Shown: positions 34,786 through 43,567 of the stretch, one piece after another | How the letters are laid out: every line of letters starts with the position of its first letter | Position numbering within the stretch: position 1 is the stretch's first letter | Assembly (NCBI GenBank): GCA_902796905.1 | Contig: CADBQU010000021.1 | Coordinates: 52,491 to 116,490, forward strand | Length of the DNA: 64,000 bases | Direction of reading: 5' to 3' | Source: Oscillospiraceae bacterium | GTDB taxonomy: Bacteria > Bacillota > Clostridia > Oscillospirales > Acutalibacteraceae | Position numbers and translations under genes: made by a program | The notes under the pieces: model-generated | Seen by the model: the letters and a program-made list of their open reading frames with translations, nothing else | Told to the model about the DNA's origin: nothing | Databases searched by the model: none

Positions 34786-37065
34786 TTATTCTGCAAATTT
34801 AAGGGCTTCTACCATATCTATTTTTTTGTTTTTTCTTGAAACCATTAAACTTACAAGCAAGGATACCCCGAAGGTAAGCAATGCGGTTATTATAAACGAA
34901 TGGGCGTTTAGTACCAATTTCATTTCGTATTCGCCGGCCAAAGAAGTTAATAGGTACTGAAGCAATAAACATCCCAGCGGAATACCCAATATAACGCCTA
35001 TAAGCGTTACCCACATATTTTGGCCTGTTAAAAGGTTAGCTATTTTTTTATCTCTAAAGCCTACAACTTTAAGCGTCGCCATTTCGCGGTAACGTTCGGT
35101 ATAGCTTATAACACCCAGATTGTATAAAACCACAACGCCTAAAATTATGGCACCGAAAACCAACAGATAAATCATAGTATCCATTAAATCGGTAAAGGTT
35201 TTAAACGAATCTATTATTTTTTGTTTTGACTGTATGTTTTTTATGGCGTTATCGGATTTTATATTGTCTTTTTTAACGGTTGTATAAATAGAATCGGGAG
35301 TATAATCTACTTTTATTGAATCGGCATAGCCTTTTGTAATAACTATATTTTCCGAAACGCTTCTTATAACTTCTGCTACTTTTAAAGTATAGGTTTTATT
35401 TGTGCCGTAAGGACTTATTTTAAAAGTATCTCCTATTTTTAAATTATAATCGTTAAAAATTCTGTTGCAAACATAGGCGCCGTTATCGGTTAATTTGGTC
35501 ATGTTTGTGCTGTTATCGGGAAAAAGCACCAAATTATGTTTTACGTTGTAAATATCTAAAGAATAGGTTTTATCTTCTATTTGACAGCTTACCGAACCGC
35601 TCCAATCGCCGTTATATTTTTTTGTTAAATTTTCAATATCTTCGTTTGTTGCTTCTTCGGAAAGATAAATACGAGATTCGTATTTTAAAGCTTGGTTATA
35701 ATACATATCCAAAAAAGCGTTCATGGTATCTCTCATACCTAAAGAACCGAGCATAATAACCGTACAACCCAAAATACCTATTAAACTCATAGCTGTTCTT
35801 GATTTGTGCCGCATAATATCGCGCAGATTCCATCTTGTGCCAAACGAAAGCTTATGGAAGAACTTTGTTTTTTCTATTAACATAGGTTTCATTTTTTTAG
35901 GGGTATACGGGCGTAAAGCGTCTGCCGCAGTTCCTTTAAGCATTGTTTTAACACTTAAAAATCCTATAAGAGTTAAGGCAGCTATTATAACCGGTAAAAT
36001 TATAAAACAGAACCAAGGCATATAAAGTTTCCATTCGGGCATATCCAAATATGTACCCATCATACCGTTAGGATTCATAATAAGATATGCTACGCCGTAG
36101 CCTAAAGCAATTCCAAACGCAGTGCCTAAAAGACCTATTGAAAAAGCGTAAGAGGAATAATGAACTAAAATTCTTCTGTTTTTAAAACCCAACGCTTTTA
36201 AAGTACCTATTTGTGTTTTTTCTTTGGCTACCAAACGGTGCATTGTAGTGGCCATTGTTAAAACCGCAATAAGTAAAAACAAAGTGGGAAGAATGGTGCC
36301 CATTGTTTTGCCTTCGGTGGCTTCTCCGTTTGCCTGGGAATACGAAACGGTTTCGTTTTTAGATAAAACCAAATCGGTATTGTTTAAAGCTTTTTGGGCC
36401 TCTTTTGTAAAATCTTTTTTTGATAAATCCGAAATAACATTTATTTGCGGATAGTATTCAAAACCTATTGTTTTTTTATAAAAAGCAGGGGAGATATACG
36501 CAAAACCGTAAGTGTTGTAGTCAGGCATAAGCTGTGATTCGTCTCTTACGCAAATTAAGTGTTCTCCGGATTTTGCCAAACCCTTTACAATGCATTTAAA
36601 TTCCGTATTTTTATAATTTAATGTTAAAGCGTCGCCGATTTTTATATTGTTGGCATTTGCGTATTTATCCGATATCCAAATGCCGTTTTCGCTTTTTTCG
36701 TTATATTTTTCTCCGCTTGTTACTAAAAACGAAGAAATTTTTTTGTTTTCGGTTACGGTTAAAGCTAAACTGTCGCCGCTTTTTTCTTTAACTTCTGCGT
36801 TAACGGAAATATATCTTCCGGCGTCGGTTACATTTTTTAAATTTTTAATTTTATTTAAACTTTCGGCGGAATATCCGTTTTGATTAATTATTCGGTAATC
36901 TGCAAAACCGGTATCGGAAAAGAATTTTTCGGTATTTATTTCTATGCTTTTCCATTCCATATTAAAGCCCACAAACATACCTATTCCTAAGGAAATCATA
37001 ATAATCATAGAAATAAATTGAGCTTTATAAAGGCCCATTGTACGAATGAGTTTTTTGAACATCAT
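34786..37065 (-). CDS. MacB/FtsX-type ABC transporter permease
   Basis: 759 residues. The family layout is two FtsX domains: helix 1 (about 15-35, FISMIIMISLGIGMFVGFNM), a large extracytoplasmic domain (about 40-235), three helices (about 250-375), then a repeat of the pattern with a further helix near 430, a second external domain and three C-terminal helices (TDLMDTMIYLLVFGAIILG to LLVSLMVS). Such permeases, paired with a LolD/MacB ATPase, work as mechanotransmission exporters for lipids, peptides or antibiotics. The ATPase gene lies 10 bp upstream. Substrate is unknown; the MarR-like sites in the leader hint at drug or antimicrobial defence. Confidence 0.92.
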   Translation of the reverse strand: MMFKKLIRTMGLYKAQFISMIIMISLGIGMFVGFNMEWKSIEINTEKFFSDTGFADYRIINQNGYSAESLNKIKNLKNVTDAGRYISVNAEVKEKSGDSLALTVTENKKISSFLVTSGEKYNEKSENGIWISDKYANANNIKIGDALTLNYKNTEFKCIVKGLAKSGEHLICVRDESQLMPDYNTYGFAYISPAFYKKTIGFEYYPQINVISDLSKKDFTKEAQKALNNTDLVLSKNETVSYSQANGEATEGKTMGTILPTLFLLIAVLTMATTMHRLVAKEKTQIGTLKALGFKNRRILVHYSSYAFSIGLLGTAFGIALGYGVAYLIMNPNGMMGTYLDMPEWKLYMPWFCFIILPVIIAALTLIGFLSVKTMLKGTAADALRPYTPKKMKPMLIEKTKFFHKLSFGTRWNLRDIMRHKSRTAMSLIGILGCTVIMLGSLGMRDTMNAFLDMYYNQALKYESRIYLSEEATNEDIENLTKKYNGDWSGSVSCQIEDKTYSLDIYNVKHNLVLFPDNSTNMTKLTDNGAYVCNRIFNDYNLKIGDTFKISPYGTNKTYTLKVAEVIRSVSENIVITKGYADSIKVDYTPDSIYTTVKKDNIKSDNAIKNIQSKQKIIDSFKTFTDLMDTMIYLLVFGAIILGVVVLYNLGVISYTERYREMATLKVVGFRDKKIANLLTGQNMWVTLIGVILGIPLGCLLLQYLLTSLAGEYEMKLVLNAHSFIITALLTFGVSLLVSLMVSRKNKKIDMVEALKFAE

Positions 37066-37075
37066 AAAGCATCAC

Positions 37076-37777
37076 CTACCAGTCAATATCGTCTACCAAA
37101 GCAGGATTTTGTTGATCTTCGTTTGAAATTATTTTACCGTTTTTAACCTTTACCACTACATCCGCCATTTTGGCTATGTTTTGGTTATGGGTTACAATAA
37201 CAATGGTTTTGTTGTAGCTTTTTGCCATTTTTAACAGCAGTTTTAAAACCAAAACACCGGTTTTGGAATCTAAAGCTCCGGTGGGTTCGTCGCAAAGTAA
37301 TATTTCGGGATTTTTTGCCAAGGCTCTTGCTATTGAAACCCTTTGCTGTTCGCCGCCGGAAAGCTCCGCCGGAAAATTTTTTAAGTGGTCAATCAAACCT
37401 ACTTCTTCTATCATCTTTGTAGCCGAAAGGGCATAGGGCGCTATATCTTTAACCAAAGAAACATTTTCGTGAACCGTTAAAGTAGGAATAAGATTATAAA
37501 ACTGAAAAACAAAACCTACGGTTTTAGCCCTGTAATCGGCTAATTCGTTATTGGATAGCGTTGAAATATCTTTTTGATTTATAAAAATTTTTCCGCTTGT
37601 GGGACTGTCTAATCCGCCCAACATATTTAACAATGTGCTTTTTCCGGCTCCGCTGGGACCTAAAATAACTACAAATTTACCTTTTTTAAGGGTTAAATTA
37701 ACGTTATCCAAAGCTTTAAGTTCGTGGTCGCCGGTTTTATAAATTCTGCTTACGTTTTTAAACTCTACCAAATTCAT
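37076..37777 (-). CDS. ABC transporter ATP-binding protein (LolD/MacB type)
   Basis: 233 residues. Walker A GPSGAGKSTLLN (about 40-51), Q-loop FVFQFYNLIPTLT, signature LSGGEQQRVSIARAL, Walker B ILLCDEPTGALDSKTG and switch His in VTHNQN are all intact. The LDSPTSGKIF and EPTGALD spellings are those of the macrolide/lipoprotein exporter subfamily. It couples ATP hydrolysis to the FtsX-type permease encoded 10 bp downstream. Ribosome site TAGGAGATG. Its long upstream region carries a consensus promoter, two direct-repeat operators and a terminator-like hairpin. Confidence 0.95.
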   Translation of the reverse strand: MNLVEFKNVSRIYKTGDHELKALDNVNLTLKKGKFVVILGPSGAGKSTLLNMLGGLDSPTSGKIFINQKDISTLSNNELADYRAKTVGFVFQFYNLIPTLTVHENVSLVKDIAPYALSATKMIEEVGLIDHLKNFPAELSGGEQQRVSIARALAKNPEILLCDEPTGALDSKTGVLVLKLLLKMAKSYNKTIVIVTHNQNIAKMADVVVKVKNGKIISNEDQQNPALVDDIDW

Positions 37778-37885
37778 ACTGTCATCTCCTAAAAATATTT
37801 TTATGGGCTTGGCTTTTATGTTTATTTTTTGAATTTTCGGTTAATTTTGTTTTTGATTTGATTTTTGATTTAATATTATATTTGC

Positions 37886-37967
37886 GGCGCCAACCTAAAC
37901 TTTAAATTTAAAGTTTAGGTAAAAGCCTTTGGCTTTTACGGCAAAGCAACGCTTTGCCGTTGGCGCC
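37886..37967. repeat. Triple-hairpin cloverleaf element 3 (exporter leader)
   Basis: The cleanest member: every arm base is used and the hairpins abut. Outer stem GGCGCCAA (37886-37893) / TTGGCGCC (37960-37967). Inside are a 26 nt palindrome with core CTAAACTTTAAA (37894-37919), TAAAAGCC-ttt-GGCTTTTA (37920-37938) and CGGCAAAGC-aac-GCTTTGCCG (37939-37959). It lies in the exporter 5' leader. Confidence 0.9.
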
Positions 37968-37995
37968 TAAGTACGGTATTAAAACCGAAATACTT

Positions 37996-38065
37996 AATTA
38001 GCCGTTGCTAACCAAAAACTAAAAAAAGTTGGTTAGGAGACCACCAATTAGCCTCTGCTAACCAA
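37996..38065 (-). promoter_or_regulatory. Two operator-like repeats and an attenuator-like hairpin
   Basis: On the plus strand, AATTAGCCGTTGCTAACCAA (37996-38015) and AATTAGCCTCTGCTAACCAA (38046-38065) are direct repeats, each holding the dyad TTAGC-N4-GCTAA (in minus orientation), close to MarR/SlyA-type operators. The minus transcript also forms AGTTGGTTAG / CTAACCAACT followed by TTTTTTT, an intrinsic terminator just after the promoter. The second repeat can compete for the same arm, suggesting attenuation. Confidence 0.55.
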
Positions 38066-38069
38066 CTAC

Positions 38070-38098
38070 ATATTACACCTATTGTTTTAAAATGTCAA
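38070..38098 (-). promoter_or_regulatory. Consensus promoter for the ABC exporter operon
   Basis: Minus strand TTGACA (38098-38093), 17 bp spacer, TAATAT (38075-38070). Transcription would start near 38063, at the edge of the proximal operator repeat, leaving a leader of about 285 nt. Confidence 0.75.
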
Positions 38099-38126
38099 CT
38101 GTTATTTTTATTGCTTACAGTGTATT

Positions 38127-39047
38127 TTATTTTATTTTTTTTACAAATTCATCAATTGAATTATCGTCTTTAGGATTAAATTTGCAAGGCGTTTTAAATA
38201 ACTGCCAGGTTTCAGTATGAGTAATTTCTTCGTTAGGAGCCACTGTTTTTAAAGGAGAAAGCGTTTCTACTTCCGTAAAATCTTTGCAGGAATAAGTTTC
38301 AAAACTTACGTTGTTATCGGGGTAAGGTAAATCTTGGCTTGGTGTGTAGCTTATTTTAAATGTGCTGTTATTTACAACATAAAAAGCAAAGCCTTTATTG
38401 TTGTTAAAACCTAATTTTAAATTGGTTTTTGCGTTTACATCTTGTAAAACCGTAGCGTATTTATGACCTAAATAAATTCTTTCATCCCTTAAATCGGTAT
38501 AATGCCAAATCGATATTTGGCGGTTATGCAATAAACCGGTATCGTTATCGTTAAAAGGTATAATTTCAATTCCGCCTTTGGCTGCTACGGTTAAAGCCCA
38601 GGCAGCAAAGGTTTTAGGAGCATTGCCTATGTTTTTAATTATATGTTTTACCGTAATATCATCGTTTTTGTATTCAATTACAAAGGTTAATTGAACGCCG
38701 TTTTCTTTTTGAGGTGCGTTTGTTATTTTAACGCCGTTTTCCGTAAATTCAAATTCGTAAGGTTCATTATCGGGGTAATAGGTTTCGGGCATACTTTCGG
38801 GAGAAACCCATAGCCTGTGTCCGCCGTAATTCTTCCAATAAGCTCCCTTATAATAATATTTTTCAATTTTTTCATTTTTTTCTATAGTAGAAAAAATCTC
38901 ATCGTTCATAATATTTTCTCCGCCTATAAATCCGTAGCGGATAATTCTGGGACCGAAATCTTTGGTAATAAGCATTTCGGTTTTTCCGTTTGAAATTTTA
39001 ATAACATTTCCGAATTCTTTATAGGTTGTAAGTTCTTTTGTAATCAT
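38127..39047 (-). CDS. DUF4380-like, galactose-mutarotase-fold protein
   Basis: 306 residues, mostly beta-strands. The conserved blocks TKDFGPRIIRYGF, WKNYGGHRLWVSPE, PETYYPDNEPY and FNDNDTGLLHNRQISIWHY fit the DUF4380 / aldose-1-epimerase-like superfamily, whose members bind sugars on a supersandwich fold. Catalytic residues of true mutarotases cannot be assigned confidently. No signal peptide, so probably cytoplasmic. ATG behind AAGGAGAATA. It lies 31 bp after tmcAL on the same strand and may share its transcript. A role in sugar metabolism is an inference from fold and from neighbours such as rhaA, ackA and galK. Confidence 0.7.
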   Translation of the reverse strand: MITKELTTYKEFGNVIKISNGKTEMLITKDFGPRIIRYGFIGGENIMNDEIFSTIEKNEKIEKYYYKGAYWKNYGGHRLWVSPESMPETYYPDNEPYEFEFTENGVKITNAPQKENGVQLTFVIEYKNDDITVKHIIKNIGNAPKTFAAWALTVAAKGGIEIIPFNDNDTGLLHNRQISIWHYTDLRDERIYLGHKYATVLQDVNAKTNLKLGFNNNKGFAFYVVNNSTFKISYTPSQDLPYPDNNVSFETYSCKDFTEVETLSPLKTVAPNEEITHTETWQLFKTPCKFNPKDDNSIDEFVKKIK

Positions 39048-39078
39048 TTTTATTCTCCTTAAATTTATTTATTATTTA

Positions 39079-40332
39079 TTATTTTTTTATTATTTTTTGG
39101 GTGTACTCGTTTAAAAAAGATTTATCGTTGTTAACCTCGTTATAAGTTAAAGAATATATATTTCCGGCGTCAAATTCTTTTTTGCTTAATTTTTTTGCGG
39201 CGTCGTTTAAATTTTCCGCTTTTTTTAAAGAGGTTATAATATTTAAATTTTTGTTTTTTGCCGTTTTTAAAATTTCTTCACCCTTTTTGTTAAAAGCCAA
39301 AACCCTTAAATAGGGAAGCGGAAGTTGTAAATAAGAATTGTCTATATCCAAAAAAGAATTTAAAATTATTCTTCTTATTCTTGATAATGTGTAACGCTTA
39401 CTTTTAACGTTAAAATAAAGCTCATCCAATGTTTTTGAATTTTGCGCCGCTTTTATTATTTTTTTTTCAATTCCTTCGGATACATCGGTTATATTATAAA
39501 ACATTTCTTCGTTTTTTAAAAGAATTTTTGCTTTTACGGCTAAATAAAGATTATTTATATCGGAAATGCGGCCTGAATTATACTCATTAACCAATATATC
39601 AAAAGCACTTTTCGGCATAAACCGCTTGCAGTGTTCGATATTTTCATTATTAATGTTTTTATCTGTATTTTCATTTTTATTTGCGTTTAAAGAATTTAAA
39701 ATAATATTTCTTAAATAAGAAGCGCTTGCAAATTCGTTTTTTGTTAAAAGGCTGTTGTGCTCTGCACCTTGTCTTTTAAATGTTTTAAATTTTAAATTTG
39801 ATTGCAGGTTTAATTCTTTAGCCGCGCGTATATATTCTACTCCCAAAATGTCATTCGGGTTTTTAAGCGTTAATATTTTGTTTTGATTTAAAAGCTTTTG
39901 GTTTTTTAAAGCTTTTTCACGGGCGGAAGGAAAGTTAATACCGGTTTTTATATATTGCTTTATAAGCTCGTTTACTTCGTATGTATCCAATAAATCGGCG
40001 GTGTTTTTAAGTATATCAATATCTCCGCATTCGCTGCCGAATACTATTTCGTTACAAACGCTGCTTAAAATACTTATTCCCGCTTTGGCATAATAATTTG
40101 CGCCCGAAAGCGAAAAGGAAACGGGAATTTCAAAAACCAAGTCAACTCCGTTTTTTAATGCCTGCTCGGCTCTTGCAAATTTTGAAATTACAGCGCTGTC
40201 GCCGCGCTCAACAAAATTACCGCTTATAGCGGCCGCTATATGGGTGGAGTTATTTTTTTTTGCGCAATCTATAATGTACTTATGCCCGTTATGAAAGGGA
40301 TTGAATTCTGCTATTATACCGGTAATTTTCAA
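39079..40332 (-). CDS. tmcAL: tRNA(Met) cytidine acetate ligase
   Basis: 417 residues from the TTG at 40332. The longer frame (to 40521) was rejected because AAAGGA lies 8 nt before this TTG and the conserved start KITGIIAEFNPFHNGH follows at once, as in homologs. TmcAL (formerly YlbM/DUF795) uses acetate and ATP to form N4-acetylcytidine at the wobble base of elongator tRNA-Met. The nucleotidyltransferase motif FNPFHNGH is intact, with SGNFVERGDSAVISKFARA and FGSECGD further on. Divergent from ackA, a neighbourhood also seen in other Firmicutes; both enzymes use acetate and ATP. Confidence 0.93.
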   Translation of the reverse strand: MKITGIIAEFNPFHNGHKYIIDCAKKNNSTHIAAAISGNFVERGDSAVISKFARAEQALKNGVDLVFEIPVSFSLSGANYYAKAGISILSSVCNEIVFGSECGDIDILKNTADLLDTYEVNELIKQYIKTGINFPSAREKALKNQKLLNQNKILTLKNPNDILGVEYIRAAKELNLQSNLKFKTFKRQGAEHNSLLTKNEFASASYLRNIILNSLNANKNENTDKNINNENIEHCKRFMPKSAFDILVNEYNSGRISDINNLYLAVKAKILLKNEEMFYNITDVSEGIEKKIIKAAQNSKTLDELYFNVKSKRYTLSRIRRIILNSFLDIDNSYLQLPLPYLRVLAFNKKGEEILKTAKNKNLNIITSLKKAENLNDAAKKLSKKEFDAGNIYSLTYNEVNNDKSFLNEYTQKIIKK

Positions 40333-40483
40333 AATATCATCCTTTTCCAAAAAATGCTTGAAAAAGCAATAAAGTTGAGTTAAAATAAATACTGTGCAAG
40401 CACGGATGTAAAACTTTAATGTGCTTATTTTAAAGTATAGCATATATAAAAAAACGGTGCAATAATTTTTTGGGGAGAAAATA

Positions 40484-41701
40484 ATGAAAGTTTTAGTTGT
40501 AAATGCAGGAAGCTCATCCATGAAATATCAGTTGTTTGATATGTCGAACGAGCAGATGATAGCCAAAGGTAACTGTGAAAGAATAGGCGGAGACGGCCTT
40601 GGTAAAATAGGACACAAAACCGCAGACGGCAGAGAATATACGGCAGAATTGCCAATGCCTACGCATTCCGAAGCTTTTGACGCTTTGGTATTTGCTCTTT
40701 TAAAAAGCGACGCAAAAGTTTTAGACGATTTATCCGAAATTAAAGCCGTAGGACACAGAATAGTTCAGGGAGGTTCTATTTTTAAAGAATCCTGCTTGGT
40801 AAACGATAAAGTTATTAAAGATATAGAAAGCTTAATTCCTTTGGCTCCGCTTCATAATGCGGCGCATGTTTTGGGTATAAAGGCCTGTATAAAAGCGTTG
40901 GGAGATAAAGTACCGCAGGTAGTTGTTTTTGATACTTCTTTCCATTCCACAATGCCTCCTAAAGCTTATATTTTCGGCGTTCCGTACGAATATTACGAAA
41001 AGTATGCCGTTAGAAGATACGGCTTTCACGGTACAAGCCACAGATATGTAAGCGACCGCGTGGCGGAACTTGAAGGTAAAGATAAAAAAGATATGAAAAT
41101 CGTAACCTGCCACTTGGGCAACGGTTCTTCCATTACTGCCGTTAAAAACGGTAAGGTTATAGATACTTCTATGGGTCTTACCCCGTTAGACGGTATTATT
41201 ATGGGTACCAGAAGCGGAACATTGGATCCTTCGGTAGTTACATTTATAGCCGAAAAAGAAGGCTTAAGCGCTTCGGAAATGTCTGATTTACTAAATAAAA
41301 AATCCGGCGTTTTGGGTATAAGCGGAGTTTCAAACGATAACCGCGATGTTACCGATGCCGCTGCAGAAGGTAATGAAAGGGCTCAGCTTTCTTTAGATAT
41401 TTTACATTATCAAATTGCTAAATATATAGGCGGATACGCCGCCGCTATGAACGGTTTGGACGCAATAGTATTTACCGGCGGTATAGGCGAAAACAACTAT
41501 ATTACAAGAGAATTGGTTTGCGATTATTTAGAGTTTTTAGGCGTTAAAATAGATAAACCATTTAACGAAGCTCATAATAAAATAAAAGGCAACGACTATA
41601 AAATTTCCACACCGGATTCCAAAATTGCGGTTTATGCAATCTCCACAAATGAAGAACTTGTAATAGCAAGGGATACCGTATCGTTAGTTAACAAAAAATA
41701 A
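40484..41701 (+). CDS. ackA: Acetate kinase
   Basis: 405 residues, family-typical. It interconverts acetyl phosphate plus ADP and acetate plus ATP in the cytoplasm, the energy-yielding last step of acetate fermentation. Signatures: VLVVNAGSSSMKYQLF at the N-terminus, RYGFHGTSHRYVS, HLGNGSSITAVKNG, MGTRSGTLDPSVV and FTGGIGENN. Strong site GGGGAG. Phosphotransacetylase (pta), its usual partner, is not in the window. galK follows after 37 bp and could be co-transcribed. Confidence 0.98.
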   Translation: MKVLVVNAGSSSMKYQLFDMSNEQMIAKGNCERIGGDGLGKIGHKTADGREYTAELPMPTHSEAFDALVFALLKSDAKVLDDLSEIKAVGHRIVQGGSIFKESCLVNDKVIKDIESLIPLAPLHNAAHVLGIKACIKALGDKVPQVVVFDTSFHSTMPPKAYIFGVPYEYYEKYAVRRYGFHGTSHRYVSDRVAELEGKDKKDMKIVTCHLGNGSSITAVKNGKVIDTSMGLTPLDGIIMGTRSGTLDPSVVTFIAEKEGLSASEMSDLLNKKSGVLGISGVSNDNRDVTDAAAEGNERAQLSLDILHYQIAKYIGGYAAAMNGLDAIVFTGGIGENNYITRELVCDYLEFLGVKIDKPFNEAHNKIKGNDYKISTPDSKIAVYAISTNEELVIARDTVSLVNKK

Positions 41702-41738
41702 AATATAATTTTGTAAAATATAAGTTGCAGGGGTTTTT

Positions 41739-43016
41739 ATGGATATTAATTTATTGCGTAAAGAAGTAGAAAACGGAAGTTTTGATAAAGATTTTAAATA
41801 TTTATATAACGAAACTGAAAATTCAAAGGCTCGTTATTTAAAAGCAATAAACAGATATTTGGATTTTTATAAAGAAGATACCGATATGTATTTGCTTTCG
41901 GCTCCGGGAAGAACGGAGGTGGGCGGTAACCATACCGACCACCAGCACGGAAGAACTTTAACCGGCGGAGTAAATTTGGATGTTATTGCCGTAGTATGCA
42001 AAACGGATGATAATACCGTAGCTATAAAATCCGAAGGTTTTAAAGAAGATGTTGTTGATATTTCCGCTTCATTGGAAAAATGCGAAGGCAACGGTAAAAC
42101 TTCGGAACTTATTAAAGGAATTGCTTTTTATTTAAAGCAAAAAGGATTTAATATAGGCGGTTTTAGGGCTTATACCACTTCCAATGTTTTAAAAGGTTCG
42201 GGACTTTCTTCTTCTGCCGCTTTTGAAGTTTTAATATGCAACATTTTTAAATCGTTATATAATTTAGATATAAACGAATTGGAAATAGCTAAAATTTCGC
42301 AAAAAGCAGAAAACGAGTATTTTGGCAAACCTTGCGGACTTTTGGACCAAATGGCTTGTTCTTTGGGTGGATTTACCGCCATAGATTTTAAAGATGTAGA
42401 AAATCCGAAAGTTGAAAAAATAGATTTTGACCTTAAAAAATACAATACTTCTTTAGTAATAGTAAATACAGGCGGAAATCATTCGGATTTAACCGATGAT
42501 TACGCGGATATTCCTAAAGAATGTAAAGCAGTGGCAAACTTTTTTAGCAAAAATTATTTAAGAGAAGTAGATTTTAAAGAATTTTTGGCAAACATTAAAA
42601 ATTTAAGAGAAAAAGTAAGCGACAGAGCTGTTTTAAGAGCTATACACTTTTTTAACGAAGATTTAAGAGCTGCCAAAGAAGCCGAGGCTTTAAAAAATAA
42701 TAACTTTGAAGAATTTTTAAATTTGGTTAAACAATCGGGAAATTCTTCGTATAAATATTTGCAAAATGTTTATTCAAACGCAAACGTTGCCGAACAGGGA
42801 ATAGGTTTGGCATTGGCTTTAACCGAAATGTATTTAAACGGAAGAGGTGCCTGCAGGGTGCACGGCGGCGGTTTTGCCGGAACTATTCAGGCGTTTGTTC
42901 CAAACGATATTTTAAACGAATATATTGAAAAAATAGAAGCTGTTTTCGGTAAAGGCAGCGCTTATGTGTTAACCGTTCGTCCGACAGGCGGATATAAATT
43001 ATCGTTAAAAAAATAA
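41739..43016 (+). CDS. galK: Galactokinase (GHMP kinase)
   Basis: 425 residues. It phosphorylates galactose at C1 for the Leloir pathway. GHMP-kinase motifs: the galactokinase signature as SAPGRTEVGGNHTDHQHG (motif 1), the ATP-binding glycine/serine loop KGSGLSSSAAFEV (motif 2), and GRGACRVHGGGFAGTIQAF (motif 3). The GGNHTDH spelling, where enteric enzymes have GEHTDY, is a known Clostridia variant. Somewhat longer than the 380-390 residues of E. coli GalK because of an N-terminal extension of about 45. galT and galE are not adjacent. GGGG site upstream of the ATG. Confidence 0.93.
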   Translation: MDINLLRKEVENGSFDKDFKYLYNETENSKARYLKAINRYLDFYKEDTDMYLLSAPGRTEVGGNHTDHQHGRTLTGGVNLDVIAVVCKTDDNTVAIKSEGFKEDVVDISASLEKCEGNGKTSELIKGIAFYLKQKGFNIGGFRAYTTSNVLKGSGLSSSAAFEVLICNIFKSLYNLDINELEIAKISQKAENEYFGKPCGLLDQMACSLGGFTAIDFKDVENPKVEKIDFDLKKYNTSLVIVNTGGNHSDLTDDYADIPKECKAVANFFSKNYLREVDFKEFLANIKNLREKVSDRAVLRAIHFFNEDLRAAKEAEALKNNNFEEFLNLVKQSGNSSYKYLQNVYSNANVAEQGIGLALALTEMYLNGRGACRVHGGGFAGTIQAFVPNDILNEYIEKIEAVFGKGSAYVLTVRPTGGYKLSLKK

Positions 43017-43145
43017 AATTATAAAAAGTAATTTTAAAAATAATTAAAACAATGGATTATTTTACACTTAATAATCGCTTGCCTACGATTATATGTTTAA
43101 TAGGTTAACATAAAAATATATAGATTAGGTAATAAGGAGTTTATT

Positions 43146-43556
43146 ATGAATATAACGCTGCTTAATTTATTTAATTCGGAGTTAGCGGTAAATGTAACTT
43201 TATGCGGTTTTGTTATTGTTTTTTCAATGCTTATATTTTTGGTTTTGGTTATTTCGGTTTTTGGAAAAATCATGGTGCTTATCCAAAACAAAAAGCTTAA
43301 AAAAGCTACTAACGCCGATATGGGAAATAATATGCCTTTAAAGGCAAAAGAAAATAACGCCGATACGGCAAACGAAATAACCGAGGAAGAAACAGTAGCG
43401 GCTATTTCGGCTGCGGTGGCATATATTTATAAAGACAGCTCCGTTACACCAAAAATAAAATCAATTCGTCCGTTTAACGGTAATAAAAACGGAGGAAATA
43501 CAAGAAGCGCATGGGCTAAAGCCGGAATAGAAAATAATATGCGTTCGTTTTACTAA
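43146..43556 (+). CDS. oadG: Na+-pumping decarboxylase gamma subunit (OadG family)
   Basis: 136 residues. One N-terminal membrane helix (about 18-45, [20 protein letters not shown]), then a charged, partly disordered cytoplasmic region and a C-terminal helix ([18 protein letters not shown]) followed by [16 protein letters not shown]. This is the standard shape of OadG/MmdD, which assembles the alpha and beta subunits of oxaloacetate, methylmalonyl-CoA or glutaconyl-CoA decarboxylases. The beta subunit gene follows after 11 bp. Ribosome site AAGGAG. Confidence 0.88.
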   Translation: MNITLLNLFNSELAVNVTLCGFVIVFSMLIFLVLVISVFGKIMVLIQNKKLKKATNADMGNNMPLKAKENNADTANEITEEETVAAISAAVAYIYKDSSVTPKIKSIRPFNGNKNGGNTRSAWAKAGIENNMRSFY

Positions 43557-43567
43557 GGAGCAAAAAA

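Noticed and set aside
37996..38065. Possible T-box leader (GGTGG-like sequence near a terminator)
   Set aside because: No specifier stem, no T-box core sequence and the downstream gene is an exporter; the MarR-like dyads explain the repeats better.
40333..40521. 63-residue N-terminal extension of TmcAL
   Set aside because: Overlaps the start of ackA on the other strand and lacks family similarity; a TTG with a ribosome site precedes the conserved start.
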